This document shows positions 41,981 to 49,325 of a DNA stretch of 64,000 nucleotides, piece by piece. Below the pieces are notes generated by a model, which was not told the DNA's origin, did no database searches, and saw nothing but the letters and a program-made list of their open reading frames with translations. Source of the DNA: Ruminococcus sp. GTDB taxonomy: Bacteria > Bacillota > Clostridia > Oscillospirales > Ruminococcaceae. The first letter of the stretch is position 1. Every line of letters begins with the position of its first letter. The stretch is from the NCBI GenBank assembly GCA_017960805.1, contig JAGCYM010000086.1, forward strand, positions 1-64,000. The letters are read 5' to 3'. Position numbers and translations under genes: made by a program.

Positions 41981-42631
41981 TTACCATGTGTTATTGTTTC
42001 CACCTGCGTCAGGAGTAACTGATGGTTCTGGAGTTCCACCCTGATTCGGATCCGGAGTTACTACGCCCTGATTAGGATCAGGAGTTCCACCCTGGTTTGG
42101 GTCTGTGGCTCCGCCCTGATTGGGATCTGTGCTTCCGCCTTGGTTCGGATCTGTTCCGCCCTGATTCGGATCTGTGGTTCCACCCTGATTAGGATCACCG
42201 TTTGGATTGCTTGGATCAATATATGGTTCGCTTGGATCTACTGCGGTTGTATATGTTTCAGTATATCCAGGAATTCCACCTGTAGGGATTCGTCCGTTCC
42301 ACATGAATCCAGAGCCGGTTGTCAGTGTTATTGTAAAGCTTGTACGTGCACGTGTGGTTGTGACTTTTGTTGTAGTAGCCTTTGTTGTAGTAACAGTTGT
42401 TGAAACAGTTGTCTCAACTTCAGGAATGGCGCTCTGAAGAGGCTGCCCATTATCCTGGGATAGATTTTCTCCTCTTCCTATATTAGACATAATTCTTTCA
42501 GAAGGGGTAATCGGGAATATTATAAAAAATGCGAGGATAAGCATTGTCATTATTACAAAGCTTCCGCACGATAGTACAGTTATCTTTGTGGATTTCTTCA
42601 GACTGTCATAGAATCCTTTGATTTTGCTCAT
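41981..42631 (-). CDS. Membrane-anchored protein with Thr-rich and DPNQGG repeat regions
   Basis: ATG 42631 (MSKIKGFYDS) is preceded by GGAGAG and a promoter at 42680-42708. The 216-residue protein has a short cytoplasmic N-terminus, one membrane helix (about 17-39), a Thr-rich stretch (about 75-105), an aromatic segment (SGFMWNGRIPTGGIPGY) and a tail with seven DPNQGG units (about 145-200). The tail is likely unstructured and wall-spanning. No catalytic domain. It leads the gene series with the duplicated-repeat lipoprotein and the ADP-ribosyltransferase-like protein. Confidence 0.78.
   Translation of the reverse strand: MSKIKGFYDSLKKSTKITVLSCGSFVIMTMLILAFFIIFPITPSERIMSNIGRGENLSQDNGQPLQSAIPEVETTVSTTVTTTKATTTKVTTTRARTSFTITLTTGSGFMWNGRIPTGGIPGYTETYTTAVDPSEPYIDPSNPNGDPNQGGTTDPNQGGTDPNQGGSTDPNQGGATDPNQGGTPDPNQGVVTPDPNQGGTPEPSVTPDAGGNNNTW
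42031..42200. repeat. Tandem DNA repeat encoding DPNQGG units
   Basis: Units of about 21-27 bp with the shared core CCACCCTGATTNGGATC (plus strand) recur seven times with third-base variation, matching the protein repeats. It is a candidate for copy-number variation between strains. Confidence 0.8.
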
Positions 42632-42679
42632 TAATTTAACACTCTCCAATAATACATGAGGTTGATTTACGTACATTTT

Positions 42680-42708
42680 ATTTTATCCCATACAAGGATA
42701 AAAGTCAA
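42680..42708 (-). promoter_or_regulatory. Sigma-A promoter of the three-gene surface/ART series
   Basis: Minus strand: TTGACT (42708-42703), 17-bp spacer, TAAAAT (42685-42680). Confidence 0.8.
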
Positions 42709-42748
42709 TAGGCAAAAGTGATGAAATGGCGAAACTTACTGGCTCCTA

Positions 42749-43579
42749 TTATTTAATCATATGAATTAGATCACCGAGGCACAGCTCAAAACAGCTTCCG
42801 TACCAAACTTCATCTGCATGAGGAAGAGTTGCGGTAATGCAGTCAGAAGTAAAATGCACTGCGAGGTTGAGGGATTCCCCAAGGTCTTTGCCAAGAGTTA
42901 CCGCTCCTGTGAAGACACTGGCGAATATATCGCCTGTACCATGAAGCTGTCTGTTTACATGATGACAGAATGCACTTTTGAATTCATCATTAACAGAGTC
43001 ATATGCCACGGCTCCGTGTTCTTCACCGCGTCTCACTCCGGTCAGAACAGGGTATTTGCACCCGAGAGCTGATAGTGAATGCAGAATATCCTTTGATCGT
43101 TCCTCGTCAGTGTTTTCATCATATGGGATATCAAGGAGCAAAGCCGCTTCAGTCATGTTGGGAATTATATAGTCAGCCTTAGCGCAGAGTTTACGCATAC
43201 CGCAGACTAGCTCATCGGTAAAACCGGCATAAAGTTTTCCGGCATCACCCATGACCGGATCAACAACTATGAAATTGTCTTCTTTTCCGAATGAATCGAA
43301 AAAATCGGAGACGATCTGCACTTGATCCGGAGATCCGAGATAGCCGGTATATATTGCGTCAAAGCTTAGTCCAAGTTCTTCCCAGTGTGATGCTATTTGA
43401 GGAATGTCCCCGGTAAGATCACGGAATGTATAGCCCTTGAATCCTCCTGTATGAGTTGAGAGAACAGCAGTCGGGATAACTGCGGTTTCGATGCCCATAG
43501 CGGATATTATAGGAAGCGCAACGGTAAGCGAGCACTTGCCGAAGCATGAGATATCTTGTATTGTAACTGCTCTTTTCAT
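42749..43579 (-). CDS. pdxY: Pyridoxal/pyridoxamine kinase (ribokinase superfamily)
   Basis: A 276-residue kinase. The N-terminus RAVTIQDISCFGKCSLTVAL, LSTHTGGF and DPVMGDAGKLY are typical of PdxY/pyridoxamine kinases, and the anion-hole/catalytic motif reads HGTGDIFAS (usual GTGD). It phosphorylates pyridoxal or pyridoxamine with ATP in B6 salvage. It has its own promoter and no partner gene. The exact choice between PdxY and PdxK is by overall resemblance. Confidence 0.9.
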   Translation of the reverse strand: MKRAVTIQDISCFGKCSLTVALPIISAMGIETAVIPTAVLSTHTGGFKGYTFRDLTGDIPQIASHWEELGLSFDAIYTGYLGSPDQVQIVSDFFDSFGKEDNFIVVDPVMGDAGKLYAGFTDELVCGMRKLCAKADYIIPNMTEAALLLDIPYDENTDEERSKDILHSLSALGCKYPVLTGVRRGEEHGAVAYDSVNDEFKSAFCHHVNRQLHGTGDIFASVFTGAVTLGKDLGESLNLAVHFTSDCITATLPHADEVWYGSCFELCLGDLIHMIK

Positions 43580-43609
43580 TCTTTTCTTTCCTTGTTCAAT
43601 GATAAATCT

Positions 43610-43638
43610 ATTTTACTGCATAATCTCGCCATTGTCAA
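43610..43638 (-). promoter_or_regulatory. Sigma-A promoter of pdxY
   Basis: Minus strand: TTGACA (43638-43633), 17-bp spacer, TAAAAT (43615-43610). Confidence 0.8.
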
Positions 43639-43702
43639 GCGTGATTGCTACTGATATCACGTCAATTAAATATATATATACTGTAAAATTTCCGGAAACC
43701 TA

Positions 43703-43731
43703 TTGCAAAAAAACGAAAAAAATGGCATAAT
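43703..43731 (+). promoter_or_regulatory. Sigma-A promoter of guaA
   Basis: TTGCAA (43703-43708), 17-bp spacer, CATAAT (43726-43731). The leader is about 60 nt and shows no purine-riboswitch elements. Confidence 0.7.
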
Positions 43732-43799
43732 TAAAAGTAGCATTGAACTGAAAACGCATGGCATTCTTTGCCTTGAATGCAGAAAGCAGGGAGGAACCT

Positions 43800-45350
43800 A
43801 TGGCTAATCAACTTTGTATCGTGCTGGATTTCGGCGGACAGTACAACCAGCTTATTGCGCGCAGAGTGCGTGAATGCGGGGTTTACTGTGAAATTCTCAG
43901 CTATACTACACCAATTGAAAAGATAAAAGAACTCAGCCCCGACGGTATCATTTTTACAGGTGGTCCTAACAGCGTTTATGACGAGACTTCACCTCATATA
44001 TCGGCGGATATTTTCAGCCTTGGAATACCGATCCTTGGTATCTGCTACGGCTGTCAGCTCATGGCATATACGCTCGGAGGCACAGTTGAAAGCTGTGAGA
44101 AGAGTGAGTACGGAAAGATTGAAATACAGCAGACAGGCGGAGCTCTGTTCGGAAATGTACCTGATAAGAGCGTTGTCTGGATGAGCCATACGGATTTTGT
44201 AAGCAAGCTGCCTGATGGTTTTACTGTTAAGGCTAAATCTGCAGACTGTCCTTGCGCGGCATTCGAGTGTCCTGAGAAGAAGTTGTATGCTGTTCAGTTC
44301 CATCCTGAAGTTACTCACAGTGAGTATGGAAAGCAGATTCTTCATAATTTCCTTTATGATGTTTGTGGATTCACAGGTGACTGGGTAATGGATGATTTCA
44401 TAGATTCAACAGTTGCGAAACTCAAAGAGCAGATAGGCGATAAGAAGGTTATCCTGGGTCTGTCAGGCGGTGTTGATTCATCTGTTGCTGCCGGACTACT
44501 TTCACGTGCTGTAGGAAAGCAGCTTACCTGTGTGTTTGTTGATCAGGGACTCATGAGAAAAGATGAAGGAGACTTTGTTGAAGAGACTTTCACCAGACTT
44601 TTTGATATGAACTTTGTCCGTGTAAACTGCAAGGATCAGTTCCTTGCTGCTCTTAAAGGAGTTACTGATCCTGAACAGAAGAGAAAGATTATAGGTACAG
44701 AATTCTATAATGTATTCTGGAACAAGATCCGTGAGCAGGGAGCAGATGGTTATTTTGCTCAGGGAACAATATATCCTGACCGTATTGAATCCGGAAAGGG
44801 AAATAAGGCAGGACAAGGTAGTACAGCAGTAATAAAAACACACCATAACATGGTTAAAATGCCTGATGATATAAAGTTTGCAGGTACGATAGAACCGCTT
44901 GCAGATCTTTTCAAAGATGAGGTGCGTGCTGTTGGTGAAAAGCTTGGAATACCACGTGAACTGGTATGGAGACAGCCGTTCCCAGGTCCTGGACTTGGTG
45001 TTCGTATTCTTGGTGAGATTACAGAAGAAAAGATAAAGGTATTGCAGGAAGCAGATGCTGTATTTCGTGATGAGATACAGAAGAGTGGTATTGAGAGTGA
45101 ACTCAAGCAGTTCTTTGCTGTTCTTCCTGACGTTCGCACTGTAGGAGTAATGGGAGATCACCGTACATATGATCACCTCATCGCTATACGTGCAGTAACT
45201 ACTGATGACTTTATGACAGCTGACTGGGCACGTATTCCTTACGATATTCTCGCTCGTGTATCAAACAGAATCACAAATGAAGTCGAGCATGTTAACCGCG
45301 TAGTTTATGACATAACCTCAAAGCCGCCAGGAACTGTAGAGTGGCTCTAA
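43800..45350 (+). CDS. guaA: GMP synthase (glutamine-hydrolysing)
   Basis: Start ATG 43800 follows GGGAGG. The 516-residue enzyme has the class I glutaminase domain ([11 protein letters not shown]; nucleophile Cys in [11 protein letters not shown]; His/Glu in [12 protein letters not shown]), the ATP pyrophosphatase loop [16 protein letters not shown] and the C-terminal GMPS dimerisation domain ending KPPGTVEWL. It converts XMP to GMP with glutamine and ATP. Monocistronic with promoter and terminator. Confidence 0.98.
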   Translation: MANQLCIVLDFGGQYNQLIARRVRECGVYCEILSYTTPIEKIKELSPDGIIFTGGPNSVYDETSPHISADIFSLGIPILGICYGCQLMAYTLGGTVESCEKSEYGKIEIQQTGGALFGNVPDKSVVWMSHTDFVSKLPDGFTVKAKSADCPCAAFECPEKKLYAVQFHPEVTHSEYGKQILHNFLYDVCGFTGDWVMDDFIDSTVAKLKEQIGDKKVILGLSGGVDSSVAAGLLSRAVGKQLTCVFVDQGLMRKDEGDFVEETFTRLFDMNFVRVNCKDQFLAALKGVTDPEQKRKIIGTEFYNVFWNKIREQGADGYFAQGTIYPDRIESGKGNKAGQGSTAVIKTHHNMVKMPDDIKFAGTIEPLADLFKDEVRAVGEKLGIPRELVWRQPFPGPGLGVRILGEITEEKIKVLQEADAVFRDEIQKSGIESELKQFFAVLPDVRTVGVMGDHRTYDHLIAIRAVTTDDFMTADWARIPYDILARVSNRITNEVEHVNRVVYDITSKPPGTVEWL

Positions 45351-45359
45351 GATACAGAT

Positions 45360-45386
45360 TTCCCTGCCTTTGGCAGGGATTTTCTT
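45360..45386 (+). terminator. Rho-independent terminator after guaA
   Basis: TCCCTGCC (45361-45368) pairs with GGCAGGGA (45372-45379); TTTTCTTTTT follows. Confidence 0.9.
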
Positions 45387-45399
45387 TTTCTGATTATTA

Positions 45400-45428
45400 T
45401 TGAATTTCTGGAGCAAATATGTTATAAT
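45400..45428 (+). promoter_or_regulatory. Sigma-A promoter of the DUF2130 gene
   Basis: TTGAAT (45400-45405), 17-bp spacer, TATAAT (45423-45428). Confidence 0.85.
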
Positions 45429-45486
45429 TCCTATAAAAGTTAATCCATTATTAATCCCCAAAAAGTTTACAAGGGAGTTTTTCGTT

Positions 45487-46974
45487 ATGAATGAAATTAT
45501 TACTTGCCCTCACTGCCAAAAATCGTTTCCGATTGACGAAGCAGGTATTGAAGCAATAAGGCGTCAGGTCCGTAACAAAGAATTTGACAAAGAACTTGAA
45601 AAACAGCTTGCTCAGCAGCTTCAGCTGATATCTGAGAAAAATGAAAAAGAAGCTGAGTTGAAGCTAAGCAGTGCAGTAGCTAAAAAAGATGAAGAAATTG
45701 CTCAGCTCAACATTAAACTCGAACAGATCAATTCGGATTTAAAGCAAAGAAATACTGAATTTGATATAGCGATTAAGGAAGCAGTTTCTGCTAAGGAAAA
45801 TGAAATAGTCCGCCTGAATGAACAGATAAACAGTATAAAAGAATCCGGAACTCTGAATACAAAAAATGAAGTTGAAAAAATCGCTAATCAGAAGAACGAA
45901 GAAATTGCAGGTTTAAAACTAACAATTCAGAAATTGGAAAATGAGGTTAGCAACAGTGAAAACAGAGCAGAACTTGCTTTATCCAAAGCAGTAAGCGAAG
46001 AAAAATCGAAATATGAGGATGAGCTTAAAAACAAGGATAAGGATATTATTCTTCTTAACTCCAGGCTTGAGCAAATAAAACTGGAGAATCAGATTGCTTT
46101 AAAAGAAGCTGTATCAGAAATTGAAAAGGAACGCGATGATCTGAAAAACGATTATGAGATCCAGTTAAGATTAAAGCAGGAAGAACTCGAACAATACAAA
46201 ACACATACTGCAAAGCTTTCAACAAAAATGCTGGGTGAAACTCTGGAAAAGCATTGTGAAAACGCATTCAATATGATCCGAACTACTGCTTTCAGAAATG
46301 CAGAATTCGGAAAGGATAACGATGTTACAGAAGGAACGAAAGGCGATTACATTTATCGTGAAAGAGATGATGATGGAAACGAAATCATTTCTATCATGTT
46401 TGAAATGAAAAATGAAATGGACGCAACAGCCAGCAAGCATAAGAATGAAGATTTTTTTGCTAAACTCGACAAGGACAGAAAAAACAAGAAATGTGAATAC
46501 GCAATTCTGGTTTCTGCTCTTGAGAAGGAAAGTGAGCTGTATAATCAGGGAATAGTTGATGTATCCTATGAGTTCGAAAAAATGTATGTTATTCGTCCTC
46601 AGTTCTTTATTCCTATCATCTCGATCCTTAGAAATGCAGCAATGAATTCAATGGAGTATAAGCGACAGCTCACTGATATTAAGAATCAGGAAATTGACAT
46701 TACTAATTTCGAGGAAAGAATAGAAGAATTTAAAAGTGCTTTTTCGAAGAATTATGATCTTGCCGGAAGGCAATTCAATACTGCAATCGAAGAAATTGAT
46801 AAGACTATTGAGCATCTGACCAAGGTCAAGGATAACTTGCAGAAATCACTTAATAATCTCAGACTTGCAAACAATAAAGCGCAGACTCAGCTTACTATAA
46901 AAGCATTGACCAAAGGAAATGAGACCATGATAGAGATGTTCAGTTCGCTTGAAGAGAACGAAGAATCCGAGTAA
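45487..46974 (+). CDS. DUF2130 protein: zinc finger, long coiled coil, nuclease-like fold
   Basis: Start ATG 45487 after GGGAG; longer in-frame starts run through the promoter. The 495-residue protein opens with a two-Cys knuckle (CPHCQKSF), continues as a coiled coil (about 20-260, Lys/Glu/Gln-rich heptads) and ends in the DUF2130 domain (about 265-430). That domain has GTKGDYIYRERDDDGNEI, ISIMFEMKNE and FFAKLDKDRKNKKCEYAILV, resembling the D..ExK core of restriction-endonuclease-like folds. Function is not established for the family. The gene looks richer in AT than its neighbours, consistent with transfer, and stands alone between its own promoter and terminator. Confidence 0.88.
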   Translation: MNEIITCPHCQKSFPIDEAGIEAIRRQVRNKEFDKELEKQLAQQLQLISEKNEKEAELKLSSAVAKKDEEIAQLNIKLEQINSDLKQRNTEFDIAIKEAVSAKENEIVRLNEQINSIKESGTLNTKNEVEKIANQKNEEIAGLKLTIQKLENEVSNSENRAELALSKAVSEEKSKYEDELKNKDKDIILLNSRLEQIKLENQIALKEAVSEIEKERDDLKNDYEIQLRLKQEELEQYKTHTAKLSTKMLGETLEKHCENAFNMIRTTAFRNAEFGKDNDVTEGTKGDYIYRERDDDGNEIISIMFEMKNEMDATASKHKNEDFFAKLDKDRKNKKCEYAILVSALEKESELYNQGIVDVSYEFEKMYVIRPQFFIPIISILRNAAMNSMEYKRQLTDIKNQEIDITNFEERIEEFKSAFSKNYDLAGRQFNTAIEEIDKTIEHLTKVKDNLQKSLNNLRLANNKAQTQLTIKALTKGNETMIEMFSSLEENEESE

Positions 46975-46996
46975 TGCTATCAGAAGGAAAAAACAA

Positions 46997-47023
46997 AAAA
47001 GCCGGCGTAAAAGCCGGCTTTCG
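46997..47023. terminator. Bidirectional terminator
   Basis: AAAAGCCGGC (46997-47006) and GCCGGCTTTC (from about 47013) form a short GC stem with A/T flanks between convergent genes. Confidence 0.8.
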
Positions 47024-47044
47024 TGTATAGTTTAAAGAATAGGA

Positions 47045-47422
47045 TTATGCCTCAGCCTCAACAACGGGAGAATCTGCTGCATTCTTACGAACGCTTTCAA
47101 TACCGTTCTTTGCGCTGTCTTTCTTGACATAGCCTTCGCTTACAGCGAGGATATCACCGGCACTATTCTTAAGACGGAAGCGGAACTCTCCAGCCTTGTC
47201 GGAATAGAGCTCAAACTTAGCGCCTTTTTCTTCTTTGAAGCCATCAACTGTCTGATCTTCAAAAGCAGCCTTTGGAGCAGAAGCAGTTACGTCAGCGATA
47301 ACAGCCTTAACGCTGTCTATATCGTTGAAAATTTTGCTGCCAGTAGCAACTATTTCGCCATTACCAGCTTTCAGACTGAAGCTGAAGCCCTTACCAGATT
47401 CCTTGATTACAAATTTTCCCAT
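47045..47422 (-). CDS. YegP-like DUF1508 tandem-repeat protein
   Basis: ATG 47422 (MGKFVIKESG) follows AAAGGTG. The 125-residue protein consists of two DUF1508 repeats: GKGFSFSLKAGNGEIVATG and KAGEFRFRLKNSAGDILAVS. These small domains of unknown function are often induced by stress in other bacteria. Monocistronic from a strong promoter. Confidence 0.88.
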   Translation of the reverse strand: MGKFVIKESGKGFSFSLKAGNGEIVATGSKIFNDIDSVKAVIADVTASAPKAAFEDQTVDGFKEEKGAKFELYSDKAGEFRFRLKNSAGDILAVSEGYVKKDSAKNGIESVRKNAADSPVVEAEA

Positions 47423-47477
47423 GTTGATCAACACCTTTCTGAATAATTGTGGGTAATTGTTATACAATTATGACATT

Positions 47478-47506
47478 ATTATACCTTTTTGTAAACATAA
47501 AGTCAA
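47478..47506 (-). promoter_or_regulatory. Sigma-A promoter of the YegP-like gene
   Basis: Minus strand: TTGACT (47506-47501), 17-bp spacer, TATAAT (47483-47478). Confidence 0.85.
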
Positions 47507-47561
47507 TAGAAAAACAAGAAAAAATATTACAAAAATCAATTAGTTGGCACTAACAAAAATG

Positions 47562-47591
47562 ATTGACATTATATTGTCAATGCGCTATAAT
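47562..47591 (+). promoter_or_regulatory. Perfect-consensus promoter with operator-like palindrome (hydG operon)
   Basis: TTGACA (47563-47568), 17-bp spacer, TATAAT (47586-47591), the exact sigma-A consensus. The -35 lies inside the inverted repeat ATTGACA (47562-47568) / TGTCAAT (47575-47581), a likely repressor site. Confidence 0.85.
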
Positions 47592-47597
47592 AAACCT

Positions 47598-47741
47598 GTC
47601 GGATAGTGGGATTTATTCTGCTGTCGGTCGGGTACAATGTTAGTTTTCGGACATCAGGGCAATCAGCTCTGTTATCGGAGAACGGCTTATATGACAACAT
47701 TAAGCTATTTCTGCCCGCTCATTATCCGAGCGGGCTTTTTT
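47598..47741 (+). ncRNA. Structured leader RNA with intrinsic terminator (attenuator-like)
   Basis: From the predicted start (about 47598) to the U-run (47736-47741) the RNA is about 144 nt and carries no convincing gene. The terminator stem GCCCGCTC (47713-47720)/GAGCGGGC (47728-47735) competes with a long-range helix: TCGGATAGTGGG (47599-47610) can pair fully with 47718-47729 using two G-U pairs. Further helices are CAGGGC/GCTCTG (47655-47660/47666-47671) and AATGTT/AACATT (47636-47641/47696-47701). Mutually exclusive anti-terminator and terminator are typical of riboswitches, but I recognise no known class; an sRNA is also possible. Confidence 0.6.
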
Positions 47742-47750
47742 GGTGATATT

Positions 47751-48569
47751 ATGGAAATTTGCAAGACTAAGTATCCGATACTACTTGTTCATGGAATGGG
47801 ATTCCGGGACAAGCCGATATGCTATTGGGGGCGTATTCCAAAAGCTCTGAGATCTCATGGGGCAAAGGTGTATTTCGGATTTCAGGAAGCTAACGCTGAT
47901 ATTGAACGGAATGCTGATATCCTTGCGGTGAGACTGAAGCATATTCTTGCTGAGACAGGTGCTGAAAAGGTAAATGTTATTGCTCATTCTAAAGGCGGCA
48001 TGGAAATGCGATATCTCATCTCAACAATGAAGGCCGGAGGGCATATTGCTTCGCTCACAACCATCAGCACTCCGCATAACGGTTCTGTCACAATGGACAA
48101 ACTTATGAGACTTGGCTTTATAATGAAAATTATCGGAGCTGGAACAGACATATTCAAGCGGATCGGTGGTGATAAGGAACCTGATACCTTCCGCTGCTTT
48201 GAACAACTGACAACGGGATATATGAAGCAATTCAATATAGATAACCCTGATGATCCGAGAGTTCTGTACAGGAGCTGTGCGTTTCTTATGAGTTCTCCTT
48301 TGAGTGATATTATAATGACAGTTCCTTACATTGGAGTTCGGCTTCTTAATGGCAAAAGCGATGGCTTCCTGACTCCGTCAGAAGTAAGGCATGGTGAGCA
48401 TCGTGGTACTTTTACCGGCACTCGACTTCGCGGTATGTCTCATGGTGATGAGGTCGATCTGAGGCGCATGAAATGTGGCGTCAGAAGTATCGAGAGTGGT
48501 GAGGCGTTCAGTGACATTACTGATTTCTATATCAATCTTGTTTCTGAACTGAAAGAAAAAGGACTGTGA
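47751..48569 (+). CDS. Alpha/beta-hydrolase lipase/esterase
   Basis: Start ATG 47751, ten bases after the leader terminator, with a weak GGTG site. The 272-residue protein has YPILLVHGMGFRD (oxyanion hole), the nucleophile elbow AHSKGG, an Asp in GKSDGFLTPSE and a His in GMSHGDEVD. It resembles LipA/triacylglycerol-lipase-type hydrolases. No signal peptide, so it is probably intracellular; the acyl substrate is unknown. It is first in the operon lipase-TM1266-PPOX-hydG. Confidence 0.85.
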   Translation: MEICKTKYPILLVHGMGFRDKPICYWGRIPKALRSHGAKVYFGFQEANADIERNADILAVRLKHILAETGAEKVNVIAHSKGGMEMRYLISTMKAGGHIASLTTISTPHNGSVTMDKLMRLGFIMKIIGAGTDIFKRIGGDKEPDTFRCFEQLTTGYMKQFNIDNPDDPRVLYRSCAFLMSSPLSDIIMTVPYIGVRLLNGKSDGFLTPSEVRHGEHRGTFTGTRLRGMSHGDEVDLRRMKCGVRSIESGEAFSDITDFYINLVSELKEKGL

Positions 48570-48586
48570 ACTGGGGGTGTTAGAAT

Positions 48587-48835
48587 ATGGAAGAAAAAAG
48601 AATAGCTGTCGCGGCTATAGTTATCGACGAACAGGATGCAGCAGTTGAAGTTAATAATGTGCTTCATGAATATAATGACATCATAATCGGAAGAATGGGA
48701 CTGCCTTACAAGGAACGTGGCATTTCACTCATTTCTGTAGCGCTTGACGCATCACCAGATAAGATAAGCAGCCTTACGGGAACGCTTGGACAGATAAGAG
48801 GGGTTTCAGTTAAAGCTGCTATTTCGAAGAAGTGA
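48587..48835 (+). CDS. TM1266-family putative regulator of [FeFe]-hydrogenase system
   Basis: An 82-residue ACT-like protein (IAVAAIVIDEQDAAVEVNNV, IIIGRMGLPYKERGISLISV) matching the TM1266 iron-only hydrogenase regulator family, usually encoded beside hydrogenase maturation genes. Ribosome site GGGGGTG precedes ATG 48587. It is 17 bp after the lipase gene and precedes the PPOX-fold gene. Confidence 0.88.
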   Translation: MEEKRIAVAAIVIDEQDAAVEVNNVLHEYNDIIIGRMGLPYKERGISLISVALDASPDKISSLTGTLGQIRGVSVKAAISKK

Positions 48836-48846
48836 GAAATCTGAAA

Positions 48847-49314
48847 ATGAGGAGAAGTGATAGGGAGATAACGGATATTTCTGTTATTGATACATTTATT
48901 TTGAATGAGAGGATCTTGAGAGTAGGCTTCTTCGATAATGGTGAGGTCTATATAGTTCCCGTCAACTACGGTTATATAAACAACAGAACAGATAGATTCT
49001 TCTATTTCCACGGAGCTAAAGCAGGAAGAAAATATGAGCTTGCTAAAAACTGCGCTGAAGTAGGATTTGAAATCGATGGCTGCTTCAGAATGATAGAGAA
49101 TGAAGAAGCATGCGGGTATTCTGCGGAATATAGAAGTGTGATTGGTAATGGAGAATTATCACTCATTGACGATATTGATGAAAAAAAGGCTGCGCTTGAC
49201 TGCCTTATGGAACATCAGACTAAACGCAAAGACTGGAGCTATTCAGAGGAATCACTTGAAGCGACGGCTTTGTTTTGTATAAGAGTATCAAAAATGACTT
49301 GTAAGTCAAAATAG
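48847..49314 (+). CDS. Pyridoxamine 5'-phosphate oxidase-fold (Nim-like) flavoprotein
   Basis: The 155-residue protein starts at ATG 48847 (MRRSDREITD), the usual start of this family; an in-frame GTG at 48832 that overlaps the TM1266 stop is the alternative. The split-barrel motif VYIVPVNYGYI and FYFHGAKAGRKYELAKN match Nim/PPOX-like FMN or heme-binding proteins. Role unknown; possibly reductase or redox sensor in the hydrogenase operon. It is followed after 11 bp by hydG. Confidence 0.85.
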   Translation: MRRSDREITDISVIDTFILNERILRVGFFDNGEVYIVPVNYGYINNRTDRFFYFHGAKAGRKYELAKNCAEVGFEIDGCFRMIENEEACGYSAEYRSVIGNGELSLIDDIDEKKAALDCLMEHQTKRKDWSYSEESLEATALFCIRVSKMTCKSK

Positions 49315-49325
49315 GAGGAAAATGT

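Noticed and set aside
42031..42200. Regularly spaced repeats considered as a CRISPR array
   Set aside because: Units are contiguous, in frame and encode DPNQGG; there are no unique spacers.
43640..43799. Purine riboswitch before guaA
   Set aside because: The leader is only about 60 nt and lacks the conserved three-way junction bases and any terminator hairpin.
44502..45176. 224-residue minus-strand frame opposite guaA
   Set aside because: It is fully within the unmistakable guaA gene, with no promoter or ribosome site of its own.
47637..47750. N-terminal extension of the lipase into the leader
   Set aside because: The extension would translate through the terminator stem and lacks similarity to hydrolases; ATG 47751 fits the family start.
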